A stretch of DNA of 43,970 nt from JAYXXU01 sp049301135 (GCA_049301135.1 JBAQKP010000276.1:1-43970), one strand, 5' to 3'; positions 1-8,613 are shown, counted from the first letter of the stretch. Notes: generated by a model not told the origin, from the letters alone. Made by a program: numbers and translations.

Positions 1-383
1 GTGCGGCCCTGCTTGTCCTGGAAGTCCGCCTTGTTCTTGAACGTGACGAACGGGTCCTGGTTCTTGGACTTCTCGTGCGCGGGCTTGAGGTGATCGCTCA
101 CCCACTCAGCGCAGTCAGGCTTGGCCAGCTTGGAGGGGTCCTTGCCCTTGTCGGCGGCCATCTTGAGGAAGGCGTCCCAGTTGGGGCCGACCACGTGTTG
201 GTCCATGAGTTCCGCCAGGCGGGCTTGCTGGGCGTCGTTCGCGTGGGCGTTTAGCTTGAAGGAAGCTTCCCCCTCGTACACGTCCGGGTCAATGAGGTTG
301 GAGAACCCCAGGACCAGGGGGTTGGTGAGGAAGGAACTGTTAGAGCGGACGGCGATGATACCTCCGCTGGGGGCCTTGGCCAT
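1..383 (-). CDS. Single-stranded DNA-binding protein, N-terminal part (gene split by window ends)
   Basis: This is the first 127 codons of a T7 gp2.5-type ssDNA-binding protein, which coats single-stranded DNA and organises the replisome. The ATG at 383 has an AGGAGAGACACC ribosome site, and the frame is open to base 1. Because bases 1-127 repeat at 43844-43970, the reading continues without a break into the C-terminal part at 43441-43970. The joined protein is 261 aa, close to the 232 aa of T7 gp2.5. It begins MAKAPSGGIIAVRSNSS. Identification rests on size, position (after the ligase, before endonuclease I) and the acidic tail ending in phenylalanine in the other half. The leader contains a hairpin that hides the ribosome site (separate entry). 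Confidence 0.85.
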   Translation of the reverse strand, partial: MAKAPSGGIIAVRSNSSFLTNPLVLGFSNLIDPDVYEGEASFKLNAHANDAQQARLAELMDQHVVGPNWDAFLKMAADKGKDPSKLAKPDCAEWVSDHLKPAHEKSKNQDPFVTFKNKADFQDKQGR

Positions 384-388
384 GTGGT

Positions 389-434
389 GTCTCTCCTAAG
401 GGCCGAACGTGAAGGACTAGAGCTTAGGGGAGAC
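389..434 (-). promoter_or_regulatory. Hairpin that covers the ssb ribosome-binding site
   Basis: Arms at 389-400 and 423-434 pair at 11 of 12 positions on the minus strand (GTCTCCCCTAAG with CTTAGGAGAGAC). The second arm contains the AGGAG of the ssb gene; the first contains the TAA stop of the upstream 70-aa gene. Ribosomes finishing the upstream gene would open the stem, so this looks like a translational coupling device. It could also act as a weak terminator, but no T-run follows. Confidence 0.5.
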
Positions 435-636
435 CCCCTGCCTTTGCAAGCGGATGTTTCGGCAATCGTGGCTCACGTCCCATGGCCAAGTCATTACGCG
501 CCACGTGGTGTGTCAGCCGGGCTTTCGCATTGATGGGACCATAGCAGGGCTCACCTATAGGGGCCTCACACTGAGGACATGGGACCAGCCGCGCAGCGAT
601 ACGAGTGGCCTCAATGGAAACAGATACCTTCGACAT
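424..636 (-). CDS. Small zinc-finger-like phage protein
   Basis: This 70-aa protein starts at an ATG preceded by TTAGG; an upstream in-frame start at 681 lacks a good site. Residues near 20-45 read CPQCEAPIGEPC followed by a histidine pair and arginine. This is the CPxC...GxPC...H..R pattern of small zinc-binding proteins common in phages, often described as DNA-binding, though their roles are poorly known. It is the first gene after the bipartite promoter-like motif at 774-803, and its stop codon lies inside the hairpin that masks the ssb ribosome site, so the two genes are probably co-expressed. A specific function cannot be read from the sequence. Confidence 0.65.
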   Translation of the reverse strand: MSKVSVSIEATRIAARLVPCPQCEAPIGEPCYGPINAKARLTHHVARNDLAMGREPRLPKHPLAKAGGLP

Positions 637-773
637 GCAAAACCTAATTAAGTAACAGGGCTGCGCCCTTAGGGGAGCCACTAGTAAAGGGTTGGGTTAC
701 GGGGTTGGGTTGGTCCTATAGGTCTCTGCTTCCTCGGAGGGTGCCACTAGGGACGCCCAAGACAACTGGGTAT

Positions 774-803
774 CCTAGAAGTATATTCCCAGGGTACTTA
801 ATG
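774..803 (-). promoter_or_regulatory. Bipartite 30-bp motif, putative phage RNA polymerase promoter (copy 1)
   Basis: On the minus strand this reads CATTAAGTA, 12 variable bases, ACTTCTAGG. The same two blocks with the same 12-bp gap occur at 28997-29026 and 43311-43340. ACTTCTAGG resembles the initiation end of T7-type promoters (CACTATAGG). The downstream transcript could fold at once into a 5' hairpin (CTAGGA with TCCCTAG, inner CCCA/TGGG). The left block overlaps the stop codon of the 107-aa gene at 798. Target: the 70-aa gene and ssb. Confidence 0.55.
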
Positions 804-1121
804 AGGTGCCACCATTTGGAACTCACTAGCTGGGTCCCTCTTGGCCTGCACCCCAGCGTCCCTCGTGAAGTCGTGTGCGGGTGGGGGTCCCTTCTGGTGC
901 ATCCGGTCCTCATGTATCCACGCGGCGATCTCCCTACAGAGGAACACCAGGTTGCGCCCCGAGTGCTTCCGGTGGAGCCTCCAGTGGTACAGCGCGCGGT
1001 AGACCACACGGGCACGCTTGAGTTCCCGCTTGGAGGCCTCCCGGTTGCAGTCCGCAGAGCAATACGCCTGGTCGAACCTCTTGCGGGTGAAGTGGGTGCG
1101 GCACTCTGGGCAGTTAGCCAT
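798..1121 (-). CDS. Zinc-ribbon-like small basic protein
   Basis: This 107-aa protein is read from the ATG at 1121, which overlaps the end of the preceding 216-aa gene by 8 bases. An N-terminal CPEC...CSADC arrangement (about residues 4-27) is a plausible treble-clef or zinc-ribbon site. The middle is rich in arginine and lysine (about residues 28-65), which suggests nucleic-acid binding. There is no HNH catalytic signature, so a nuclease is not supported. Its TAA stop lies within the promoter-like motif at 774-803. Exact role unknown. Confidence 0.65.
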   Translation of the reverse strand: MANCPECRTHFTRKRFDQAYCSADCNREASKRELKRARVVYRALYHWRLHRKHSGRNLVFLCREIAAWIHEDRMHQKGPPPAHDFTRDAGVQAKRDPASEFQMVAPH

Positions 1122-1764
1122 TGGAGTCCGCCCCCTTGATGACATTCCCCTTAGCGTCCAAGTACACCACGGGCTCCTTAGCCTCACCGAGGTGGACCTT
1201 GAGCCACGCCATAGCGGCGGCCTTGGTGGAGAACGGGAGTGGGTGCATGTTGGCGTAGGATCGCCGGGGTGTGAATTCGGCGGCCACCAACCAGGACTTC
1301 CACTTATCCCACCGAGACACGCGACCCTTTAGGCTGTCCACCTCTGCGATAAGGTGACCTTCACAGGTGTTTATAATGGGCCTGAAATAGGCACGGTTCT
1401 CATCGCCACCCTCGGGATCGTACCTGGTGTAGTCATCCCACTCCACCGTAGGCTTCTCCACCCGCCATCCCGTAGACGCGTCGTCCTGGTAGGTGCGCCC
1501 CGCAAGGGCCGCCTGTGGTAGCTTCACCTGAGAGATGCGATAGGGTGACCGCTCCTCCACGTAGGCCTCCATGGCCGCTTTGCGCTTGGCCGCGTAGCAG
1601 GGCTTGAGGATGTCCACCTCAGCCTTGAGCACCGCTAAGTTACGGGAGAGCCGCGACCTGGTGACCGCATAGTCCTCACGCGCTGGGGTCATGTCCTTGG
1701 TGGCCTTCCTCATGGCCTCCTCCACGTTAGCCTTGTGGGCCGCCATGCTGTGCCGTCCGAACAT
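1114..1764 (-). CDS. Hypothetical protein, 216 aa
   Basis: The ATG at 1764 has a GGGAGACACC leader of the type shared by many early genes here. The N-terminal half is charged and helical, probably a coiled coil (about residues 10-70, rich in K, E, R and A). The C-terminal half is mixed, with a tryptophan-rich segment (WDKWKSWLVAAEF near residue 155). No transmembrane segment, signal peptide or known catalytic motif was seen. It follows the DNA ligase and overlaps the next zinc-ribbon gene, so it belongs to the same early-middle operon. Function unknown. Confidence 0.7.
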   Translation of the reverse strand: MFGRHSMAAHKANVEEAMRKATKDMTPAREDYAVTRSRLSRNLAVLKAEVDILKPCYAAKRKAAMEAYVEERSPYRISQVKLPQAALAGRTYQDDASTGWRVEKPTVEWDDYTRYDPEGGDENRAYFRPIINTCEGHLIAEVDSLKGRVSRWDKWKSWLVAAEFTPRRSYANMHPLPFSTKAAAMAWLKVHLGEAKEPVVYLDAKGNVIKGADSNG

Positions 1765-1804
1765 TAGGTGTCTCCCGTCAAAGTGATCTTCAATGACAGG
1801 AGCC

Positions 1805-1830
1805 TAGTCCCTAAGGTCTACCCTGTCAAG
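1805..1830 (-). promoter_or_regulatory. Possible host-type sigma-70 promoter
   Basis: TTGACA on the minus strand (around 1825-1830), a 17-bp spacer and TAGGCT form a possible -35/-10 pair. It overlaps the 3' end of the ligase gene and lies about 40 bp before the ATG at 1764. The -35 box is consensus but the -10 is poor, so this is only a candidate. Confidence 0.25.
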
Positions 1831-2788
1831 TGGCGTCCAGGTCCCACGCATCGCGGAACCCCTGGAAGGTCCCATGGCGTGGCTTGTCGTAGTCCCCCAC
1901 GGTGACGTGCTGGTAGCGGATGATGCGCCCCAGGAGTTCATCCCTGCGGGTCCACATGACGGCCTTCTCCACGTGGGTGGTCTTCCCTGCGGAGACCTCG
2001 AAGGTGGAGTCCTTGTAGCCCGCAACGCCACCCGTGGTGAGAAGCTCCTTCCGTCCAAGGTCACTGAGGATGTGCCAGTAGGACAGGCGCACACAGATGA
2101 ACCCACCGAGTAGCCCCGTCCCCTGCTTGGCGTCCTTGGTGTTCCGCCGCTTGGTGTGCCCTAGCGCGTCTTGTGTGGCCTCATTGGTGTTGTGCATCCG
2201 CTCGAAGGTCCCGATGACCACCGCCTCGGCGTCCTCGTAGGGCTTCACCTTCCACCACGTGGCGTTCTTCCCTGAGGCCTTGCCCCCTTTGTAGGCCGCT
2301 TCTGGGCGGCATAGGACCACGCCCTCATCTCCGTCCTCCAGGTACTTAGCGAATAGGTCCTTGACCTGCCACGCCCCCCACACCACGGTCTGTTCAAGGA
2401 GCTTCACCCAGTCAGGAAATTCCCCAGCATCTCTACGCCTGCGTAGTTCCGCATGGCGCTTACCTCTATCCCCCCCTGCGGCGAAGTCGTCAATGAGGTG
2501 GAACTCGAAGTCAGGCTCCCCCTCGAAGCGCCGCAGGTTGCCGCCACCCACCTTGAAGTTTGGCTTGCCGTCCACCAGGGGGAGCACCTCACCGTCCAGC
2601 CCCACGGGCAACTCCGAGAGCAACCGTTGGACGTGGCGGTTAGGGAACTTCTCCCCCGAGCGGGTCTGTGCGCCGTCCGCCGTGATGAGACCCCGGAAGC
2701 CATCCTTTTTGCGGGAGGCCATGAGGGGGTAGGGCAGGGCGTCCAGGTCCGTGGCGGTCACTGCTAGGTGGGGCTTAATGGCGGCCAT
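1826..2788 (-). CDS. ATP-dependent DNA ligase (T7 gp1.3 type)
   Basis: This 320-aa enzyme seals nicks using ATP, joining Okazaki fragments. Motif I is KKDG near residues 27-30, whose first lysine would carry the AMP, followed by the FRG arginine. Motif III is FEFHLIDDF (about 95-103), motif IV is DEGVVLCRP (about 155) and motif V is WWKVKP (about 180). A C-terminal OB-fold-like segment follows. Length is close to T7 ligase (359 aa). Its place downstream of the RNA polymerase is the T7 order. The start ATG overlaps the stop of a 43-aa membrane peptide gene. Confidence 0.92.
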   Translation of the reverse strand: MAAIKPHLAVTATDLDALPYPLMASRKKDGFRGLITADGAQTRSGEKFPNRHVQRLLSELPVGLDGEVLPLVDGKPNFKVGGGNLRRFEGEPDFEFHLIDDFAAGGDRGKRHAELRRRRDAGEFPDWVKLLEQTVVWGAWQVKDLFAKYLEDGDEGVVLCRPEAAYKGGKASGKNATWWKVKPYEDAEAVVIGTFERMHNTNEATQDALGHTKRRNTKDAKQGTGLLGGFICVRLSYWHILSDLGRKELLTTGGVAGYKDSTFEVSAGKTTHVEKAVMWTRRDELLGRIIRYQHVTVGDYDKPRHGTFQGFRDAWDLDAT

Positions 2789-2906
2789 AGTGTTCCATCA
2801 CTTTCGTGGCGATCCAGGAGAGTGGCGCGTACACCACGATGAGCCCCAGGTAGATGACCCCGAGGGAGAACAGGTTGGGGAGTAGGTGGTCCCAGTTGAG
2901 GCCCAC
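2775..2906 (-). CDS. Small membrane protein, 43 aa
   Basis: A GTG start overlaps the previous stop (TAGTG) with GGAG 8 bases upstream, and the TAA stop lies inside the ligase start region. The protein has one hydrophobic helix (LFSLGVIYLGLIVVYAPLSW) between a short acidic start and a short basic end, so it is probably a single-span inner-membrane protein. It fills the gap between two longer genes with tight overlaps at both ends, which supports it being real. Function unknown; similar miniproteins in T7-like phages often affect the host membrane. Confidence 0.55.
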   Translation of the reverse strand: MGLNWDHLLPNLFSLGVIYLGLIVVYAPLSWIATKVMEHYGRH

Positions 2907-3280
2907 TAGGGTAGCTCCACGATGGTGTGCTCCGAGGTGAGCGTTATGCGTAGCACCTCAGACCAGTAGTGGTCCCGCTGTACGGCGGCCCAAGTGACCC
3001 CCTGGAGGACCACGGTATGGAAGCGCATCCCCGTGAGGCTGGGGTGTTCGCCCATGTGGTGTAGGCGGTGGGCGTAGGTCCCACGGGAAATTAGGTGGGC
3101 GGCATTGGCTACAGCATCCTTGCAGGGGACCACCACGAGGACGCCCGCCCTATCTGCCAACCCACGCTTATCCCGTGCGTCCTTCTCCACCCGGCGACCC
3201 TCAGCGAAGATCAATCGAGCGGCCTCAAGGCTCTCGTGAGTGAGACCCATCTCCCCGGCTTCCTGCAACGGACTAGCCAT
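2906..3280 (-). CDS. Hypothetical protein, 124 aa
   Basis: It starts 14 bases after the RNA polymerase stop, with an AGGAGGGT ribosome site. The sequence is soluble-looking with a helical, charged N-terminal half and a beta-rich C-terminal half (MRFHTVVLQGVTW, LRITLTSEHTIVEL). No known motif recognised. Position corresponds to the small host-interaction genes between polymerase and ligase in T7-like phages, but that is only context. Confidence 0.65.
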   Translation of the reverse strand: MASPLQEAGEMGLTHESLEAARLIFAEGRRVEKDARDKRGLADRAGVLVVVPCKDAVANAAHLISRGTYAHRLHHMGEHPSLTGMRFHTVVLQGVTWAAVQRDHYWSEVLRITLTSEHTIVELP

Positions 3281-3294
3281 AACGTACCCTCCTG

Positions 3295-6018
3295 TTAGCT
3301 AAAGAACCACGCCGACATGTTGACCTCACTGGGGTCCCACTTGCCGTCCTCCGGGAAGCTTGTACCACAGGCCGCAGCCAATTCATACCACGAACCGTAC
3401 CCCACCGAGGTCTTCCCATTAGGCTCGTGCAGCATGACGGCCCGCGAGAGGGGGTCCCCCAGGTACTGCACGTAGAAGGCGCTCCGGGTGGCCGTCTTGA
3501 GAATTTGCATCTGGGAGGGCCGCGCCATGAAGCAGTCGTGGATGGCCCCGAACCCCCGTCCGCCCATCATCTGGAAGTTCCCCATGGTCCGCGCCAGGTG
3601 GGCCGCATCCTGGGAGTGGATGAAGTTGGCCACGATACCCGAGGTGTGCGCCCTGGGGTCAATCTCATCGCGGCCCTGCCTCAGCTTGAGCCCCCGGATG
3701 GACCCCGGTAGGTGGAGCCCCTTGAACGCCAGGCTGGTGGCGTCCGCCTTGGCCTTCGCCTGGGTGACCCACAGGGAGTCATGCCCGATGGAGTTGAACC
3801 CGGTGTCCCACTCCAGGGTCCGGTCACCTACGTGCTTGGCGATGTCCCGGAAGGTCTGCATGGCCAGCATAGCCTTGGGGAGGACCTCGGAGATGCAGTC
3901 GAACACGAGACCCCCGAGGCGCTTGGCGTCCAGGTGGAGGAGCGGGTGGTCCTTTAGTTCGCGCTCTGAGAAGGCCCCGTAGGAGCCCTCTAGCCAGTCC
4001 GCCATCTGGCCAGGTTCGCCATCTAGGTGGTAGGGCATGGCTCCTCTAAGCCAGGGTGCAGGATGTGGAACCTGTTCCAGAATTGCCTCCAGGCAGGCGT
4101 CCTCAATTGTGCCTCTAGTTCCGCCATACGGGAGTACCATGACTGGCTTCTTACAGAGCTTGCGGTCAACTCGTATGCCGTGCCTGAGGCGTAGTGCCCA
4201 AGGGTCACCGGAGGCTGCCAACCTATCAGACACTCTAGTTGCAACCTCCGCGTAAATATCTCTTGGACGCTCTCCGAGGGTGCTTGCAGAAAGGTTGACG
4301 TAAGGAGCCGCCGTTTCATCCCGGAAGAGTGCGCTAAGGTGTTGTAGTCCATTACAGGTCCCGTCAATTTGGCAAGCCAGGCGATCCCCCTGGCCAGGCG
4401 CTTGTAGGGTAAGGCACGTGAGGAGTTGCAGCGGGTCATGCGCCACCGAAAGGAGGTCCACCAGGGCTCCACCCTCCCAGTCACCCTCAAGGGCCTGCAC
4501 TATGGCCAAGCCCACCTCGCGGGTGTTCCACCAGTCCCACCGCTCATCCCACGTCCCCTTGTCCAGCTTCTGGGGACCCTCGTAGCAGGCCGCAGCGTGC
4601 ATCACCGTGGCCCGTATGTGGCTCGATGAGGGCTCATCACTGCGGGTGTAGCGTGACGCCTGGGGGAACACCATGAGGGCCTTCTGGAGGTCAACCCCCT
4701 GGTAGGTCACCTGGTTGGGCCTGTTGTAGACCCGCCCCCGGAAGTCCATGAAGATGGGGAGGTAGAACTCCTCCTTGGCCAGCCTGCGGTAGGCCCCTAG
4801 GATGGCGTCCCTTTGGGGTTCCGGCATGGGCTGGCCCTTAGTCTTGACCAGTCCTCGCACAAACTCCGAGTCTCTGAGAGCCTTGAGAGTTCCCTCAGGG
4901 ACACTCCATGCAGTTCCAGCCATAACCTCGGATGCAACATGCCAAGCGGCACTACTTCGAGCGTTCGTCTTGAGTCCCATTGGCCCTCGCCCTCCCGCGA
5001 CTGGTCTATGTTTGACACTTAGGTAGTCCCCCTCCACTGGTGGAACCAGCATAGGCTCGTAGGTGAACCCCATGCCCATCCACTTGTCAAGGTCCGCCTT
5101 GATGGCCCCATAAGCTGAGTCACTAAGGACTAGCCCGTGGGAAGCCTTCCTGGTGGGTCCTCGCCGTATCGTGGCCACCGGGGAGACCTTCGCTAAGTCA
5201 AACCACCCGGCCTCCGCCTGGGCCGCACACAGGACGATCATCGCAAAGGACATCCAGGTGGTCTTGTGGGGGTCCTTCTCTCCGATCACCGTGCGTGCGA
5301 CCTCCAGGAGCCCCCAGTCCCCCTCCTCGGGACGCCTCAGGGAGATTTGCCGGTCCTCCCCCGTGGGCGTAATGATCTTGACCACCTCGCGGCCACGTAT
5401 GGGGACCTCAGGGTCATCCCCCAGGGCGGACCTCACCTGGCCCCCTAGGAGTGCGGCGATGTTGTCCAGCTTCCTAGCCTGGGTCCACGCAGCCTTGCCC
5501 CCCTTGCGGACCCGCAGCATGGCCTTAGCGCCCTGGACCTGTGTGATGAACTGACCTAGGGCCGTCTCCCTCGCGGCGTCCCCACAGCGCCCCAGGAGGC
5601 CAGTCAGGGGGATGGGCCTATCGGAGACCGCGCATGTGGAGATGGCCGTACCTAGGACCGCGAGCACCAGGTCATCGGCGTTCCCCGGTTTCAGCGCCCA
5701 ACGGTAGACGGGGAGCATGTCCCTTGACGTGTGAACCTCGGGCAGGCCGAACACGGGAGAAGCGAGAAGTTCCTCCGCCCGTCCTGGTGCTTCACAGAGG
5801 AGTTGCACACGGGCCGATACGGGCAGGATCGCACTCGTGACCCACCTTTGGAGGACCGGGCCAAGGTCGCCTTTGAGGACTTGCCTAGCACGCTTCCCCA
5901 TAGCGGCGTCCCTTTGTGACCGCTCCCTCTCCAGTTGCTTCGCCCCTGGGTCCACATATCCGGGTAGGACGTTGGGTGGAAGCGTTGAGGATGACGACAC
6001 AAAGGGACCCCATGGCAA
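3295..6018 (-). CDS. Single-subunit DNA-directed RNA polymerase (T7 gp1 type)
   Basis: This polymerase transcribes phage genes from phage-specific promoters. It is 907 aa against 883 for T7. Catalytic positions are visible: the first metal-binding aspartate in QIDGTCNGLQHLS (about D552), the K...YGG helix in KKPVMVLPYGG (K623 and Y631), and the second aspartate in IHDCFM (about D828). Their spacing matches T7 D537, K631/Y639 and D812. PIFMDFRGRVYN is also family-typical, and the C-terminus ends in aromatic residues as in T7. The start is uncertain: TTG at 6018 (2 bases after the upstream stop) or GTG at 6000; neither has a strong ribosome site, so coupling to the upstream gene is likely. Confidence 0.96.
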   Translation of the reverse strand: MPWGPFVSSSSTLPPNVLPGYVDPGAKQLERERSQRDAAMGKRARQVLKGDLGPVLQRWVTSAILPVSARVQLLCEAPGRAEELLASPVFGLPEVHTSRDMLPVYRWALKPGNADDLVLAVLGTAISTCAVSDRPIPLTGLLGRCGDAARETALGQFITQVQGAKAMLRVRKGGKAAWTQARKLDNIAALLGGQVRSALGDDPEVPIRGREVVKIITPTGEDRQISLRRPEEGDWGLLEVARTVIGEKDPHKTTWMSFAMIVLCAAQAEAGWFDLAKVSPVATIRRGPTRKASHGLVLSDSAYGAIKADLDKWMGMGFTYEPMLVPPVEGDYLSVKHRPVAGGRGPMGLKTNARSSAAWHVASEVMAGTAWSVPEGTLKALRDSEFVRGLVKTKGQPMPEPQRDAILGAYRRLAKEEFYLPIFMDFRGRVYNRPNQVTYQGVDLQKALMVFPQASRYTRSDEPSSSHIRATVMHAAACYEGPQKLDKGTWDERWDWWNTREVGLAIVQALEGDWEGGALVDLLSVAHDPLQLLTCLTLQAPGQGDRLACQIDGTCNGLQHLSALFRDETAAPYVNLSASTLGERPRDIYAEVATRVSDRLAASGDPWALRLRHGIRVDRKLCKKPVMVLPYGGTRGTIEDACLEAILEQVPHPAPWLRGAMPYHLDGEPGQMADWLEGSYGAFSERELKDHPLLHLDAKRLGGLVFDCISEVLPKAMLAMQTFRDIAKHVGDRTLEWDTGFNSIGHDSLWVTQAKAKADATSLAFKGLHLPGSIRGLKLRQGRDEIDPRAHTSGIVANFIHSQDAAHLARTMGNFQMMGGRGFGAIHDCFMARPSQMQILKTATRSAFYVQYLGDPLSRAVMLHEPNGKTSVGYGSWYELAAACGTSFPEDGKWDPSEVNMSAWFFS

Positions 6019-6021
6019 ACA

Positions 6022-8613
6022 CTACTGGCAGGACGCGGAGTTGCGGAACACGAACCCAGTGGCCAGGCTGGGGGTGGTGGGCTTGCCGTTCGTACAGGTG
6101 GAGCCCTCCACAATGAAGTCCGTGCCGTTCCAACGCGTGGGGGTGGTCCCCTGGTCTAGGTTCCAGGAGCCGTCCCAGGTGGTGTTGTAGCTGAATAGAT
6201 CGGACGCGACTACGCCCATCTGGAACACCTTGTAGACGTAGGGGGAGGCCCCTGAGTAGTTCGTGGTGTAGGAGCTACCAAACCACATCATGTGCTTTAC
6301 GCCAGTGCCGTCCCCTCGTGCCTTGGCGAACTCACCCTGCCCCGCGTGCTGGGTCACGTGGACGTTATAGCGGATGTACCCGTAGTGGTTACCAGACTCG
6401 TACTGGCCAATGTCCACGTGAGCCCCCGAGTCCAACTCAGTGGGACCAGAGACGGGGCACGTCTGGTCAATCGTTAAGGTCCGCGCCACGGTGTCAATGG
6501 AGGTGACGAACGTCTGAGCGATCCCGTCAAGGCCGAACCCGCAAACCTTCAACCCAGAGCCCACCTGTACGTCATAGAAGGAGGACACGTTGGTGAGGAT
6601 GTTTGAGCCCGCCAGAGTGATCGCCTGGGAGGTGGGACCGTTGGCGTAGTCCAGGAAGTCAGGCCCGTTGGCGTCCGTGTTGGTGTTGATCGCCGTGGCG
6701 GTGCCCACCAGGACATCCCCACCCGTGCGGTTGATCTCCATGTTGCGGGTCAGGGTCAGGGCCGTGCGCCCCAGGTTGTTGCTCCAGGTGCTCTCCGTCA
6801 TAAAGCGCCCGGCAGGGAACCCGGAAGCAATGGGCGTCTGCGCCTGGACGTGCTTACCCCTGCCCACCCAGTCGGTGCCCTCACCCCAGATCATAAATTG
6901 CTGAGATACAGCCCCGCCCTGCTTGACCCCGCCACCGTTGGCGTAGTCCGACATGTCCCACTTGAGGTTCTTCCAGTGGACCTTCTGGACCCGGATGGTG
7001 GCCACCGCTGAGGTCGCGGGCTTGAGCACCGTGGTGAGGCGACCCCCGCCAATCTCGGGACAACCCTCCACGTCTAGCCAACGATCGGTCGCCGCCCAGT
7101 TGTAGTTCTCCGCAGCGTCACCCACCAGGTGCGTCTCACCGGAGAGACAGATGCGTCCACCCCCGACCTCACCCCCAGTGGCACCCCCGCCGTTCTGGAT
7201 CGCAATGCGACGCCTGGCGAAGGAGATGGTGGCGCACGCCGTGGTGGTCAGCCTACCACAGTCCCCACCGTTCACCGTGTTGGAGCCCCCATTGGCCGCC
7301 GTCTTGACGTACCGCAGGGGCGAACTTAGGAGGTTGCCGTAGTCCGCCGTGAAGTAGAATGACCCGCTCTGTTGGCTCGCCGCGTAGGTCCCCTGGAGGA
7401 CCTTGGCCTTACCCGTGGATACCAGTGAGATGCCGTGGCACTCGTGGCGACCCGGAGCGTAGTTCAAAGGGTCCACCTGGATGAACCACCCGAGGACGCC
7501 CGTGCGTGGGTCCGTAGATCGTGAGTAGGTCCACTTGGTGTCCCCGCCATCGCACCGCAGGCCAAAGGCGGTCACGTTGGAGGTGATCCCCAGCGCGCGC
7601 TCTGCATCGGTGGAGGCCTTCTCCGAGATGATCCCCACATTGGTGACCTCCCGCAGCGTCATCCCTGGAGGGTCCACCCAGGCCGCGAAGGGCTCATACG
7701 TGTAGCCGCGATCCCCCGGCGTCCCCGCGTCCGCAGGTTGGTCCGTGGTGAACCCGCTCGTGAAGTTCGCCCCAGGAGGTGACGCACCGGGGAGCACGCC
7801 AATAGGAGGCGGAGGACCTGGAGGCAACGCGGTGACGAACCGCAGCCGGTTCCCTGAGGGTCCCTGGGTGATGACCACGGGTGCCGCCGCAATCTCCAGC
7901 AACCGCATAGACCATTGCTTGTCCACCGGGGAGATGGAGTCCGTCTTGGTCTCGACCCCCGCAGGGACCCCACCGCGCTGGGCCGTATAGAACCCATTGG
8001 TGGAGATTGTGGTGGTGGTCTGGTTGCTGGCGTAGTTGGCGGAGTGCGTGTAGTTCGATGAGCCCACAATCCCAGGCGAGAACGTAGCGGAGAACACCAG
8101 GTTCCCTGACCCACCAGTGGCCGTAATCGAGGCGGAAGGCACCGCCCCCATACCCGTGGAGGCCGTCCCTACAGCCGCGATGGGTGACGTGGTGTCCACC
8201 CCCGAGAACGCCCACAGTTGGGACGCCTTGGCGCATGACCCCGTATAGGTGATCGTGATGGCCGTGCTCGGGGAGATGGTGGCGTCTGCGATCTTGTACG
8301 CGTAGGAGACCGGAGCGGTGCCCCCGCCCGTGCCATCCAGGTAGGTCCACGCTGAGGCCCCCGTGTTGGTAGGGGCAGGGGTAGTGATGGACCGGCTATT
8401 GGTACACCCACCCGCGAGGAGCAACAGTTGGCCAGGGCTCACCGTCACCCCCGCATTGGTGGTCATCACCGAGGATGTCCCTGAGGACCCATTGGTGGTG
8501 CCCACGAGGGTTGCCCCACTCACGGCGGCCACAGCGGGCGCGGCCATAGGCACGAAGAACAGGAGGGAGGCCCCCAACAGGACTACCCGCTTGGTGGTGG
8601 ATCGAAGCTTCAT
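6022..8613 (-). CDS. Large exported beta-helix protein, 863 aa
   Basis: The protein opens with a clear Sec signal peptide: basic MKLRSTTKR, a hydrophobic core, and APAVAA as the likely cleavage region (residues 26-30). A Ser/Thr/Gly-rich beta domain follows (about 31-245), then a proline-rich linker (PPGPPPPIGVLPG, about 265). The large C-terminal region (about 440-860) is full of short beta repeats with Gly/Asn turns, typical of right-handed parallel beta-helix proteins such as polysaccharide lyases or receptor-binding proteins. It lies directly upstream of the RNA polymerase (stop at 6022, TTG start at 6018). A signal peptide on such a protein is unusual for T7-like phages, whose fibres stay in the cytoplasm. 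No catalytic residues could be assigned. It might act on the host surface, or be secreted. Confidence 0.75.
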   Translation of the reverse strand: MKLRSTTKRVVLLGASLLFFVPMAAPAVAAVSGATLVGTTNGSSGTSSVMTTNAGVTVSPGQLLLLAGGCTNSRSITTPAPTNTGASAWTYLDGTGGGTAPVSYAYKIADATISPSTAITITYTGSCAKASQLWAFSGVDTTSPIAAVGTASTGMGAVPSASITATGGSGNLVFSATFSPGIVGSSNYTHSANYASNQTTTTISTNGFYTAQRGGVPAGVETKTDSISPVDKQWSMRLLEIAAAPVVITQGPSGNRLRFVTALPPGPPPPIGVLPGASPPGANFTSGFTTDQPADAGTPGDRGYTYEPFAAWVDPPGMTLREVTNVGIISEKASTDAERALGITSNVTAFGLRCDGGDTKWTYSRSTDPRTGVLGWFIQVDPLNYAPGRHECHGISLVSTGKAKVLQGTYAASQQSGSFYFTADYGNLLSSPLRYVKTAANGGSNTVNGGDCGRLTTTACATISFARRRIAIQNGGGATGGEVGGGRICLSGETHLVGDAAENYNWAATDRWLDVEGCPEIGGGRLTTVLKPATSAVATIRVQKVHWKNLKWDMSDYANGGGVKQGGAVSQQFMIWGEGTDWVGRGKHVQAQTPIASGFPAGRFMTESTWSNNLGRTALTLTRNMEINRTGGDVLVGTATAINTNTDANGPDFLDYANGPTSQAITLAGSNILTNVSSFYDVQVGSGLKVCGFGLDGIAQTFVTSIDTVARTLTIDQTCPVSGPTELDSGAHVDIGQYESGNHYGYIRYNVHVTQHAGQGEFAKARGDGTGVKHMMWFGSSYTTNYSGASPYVYKVFQMGVVASDLFSYNTTWDGSWNLDQGTTPTRWNGTDFIVEGSTCTNGKPTTPSLATGFVFRNSASCQ

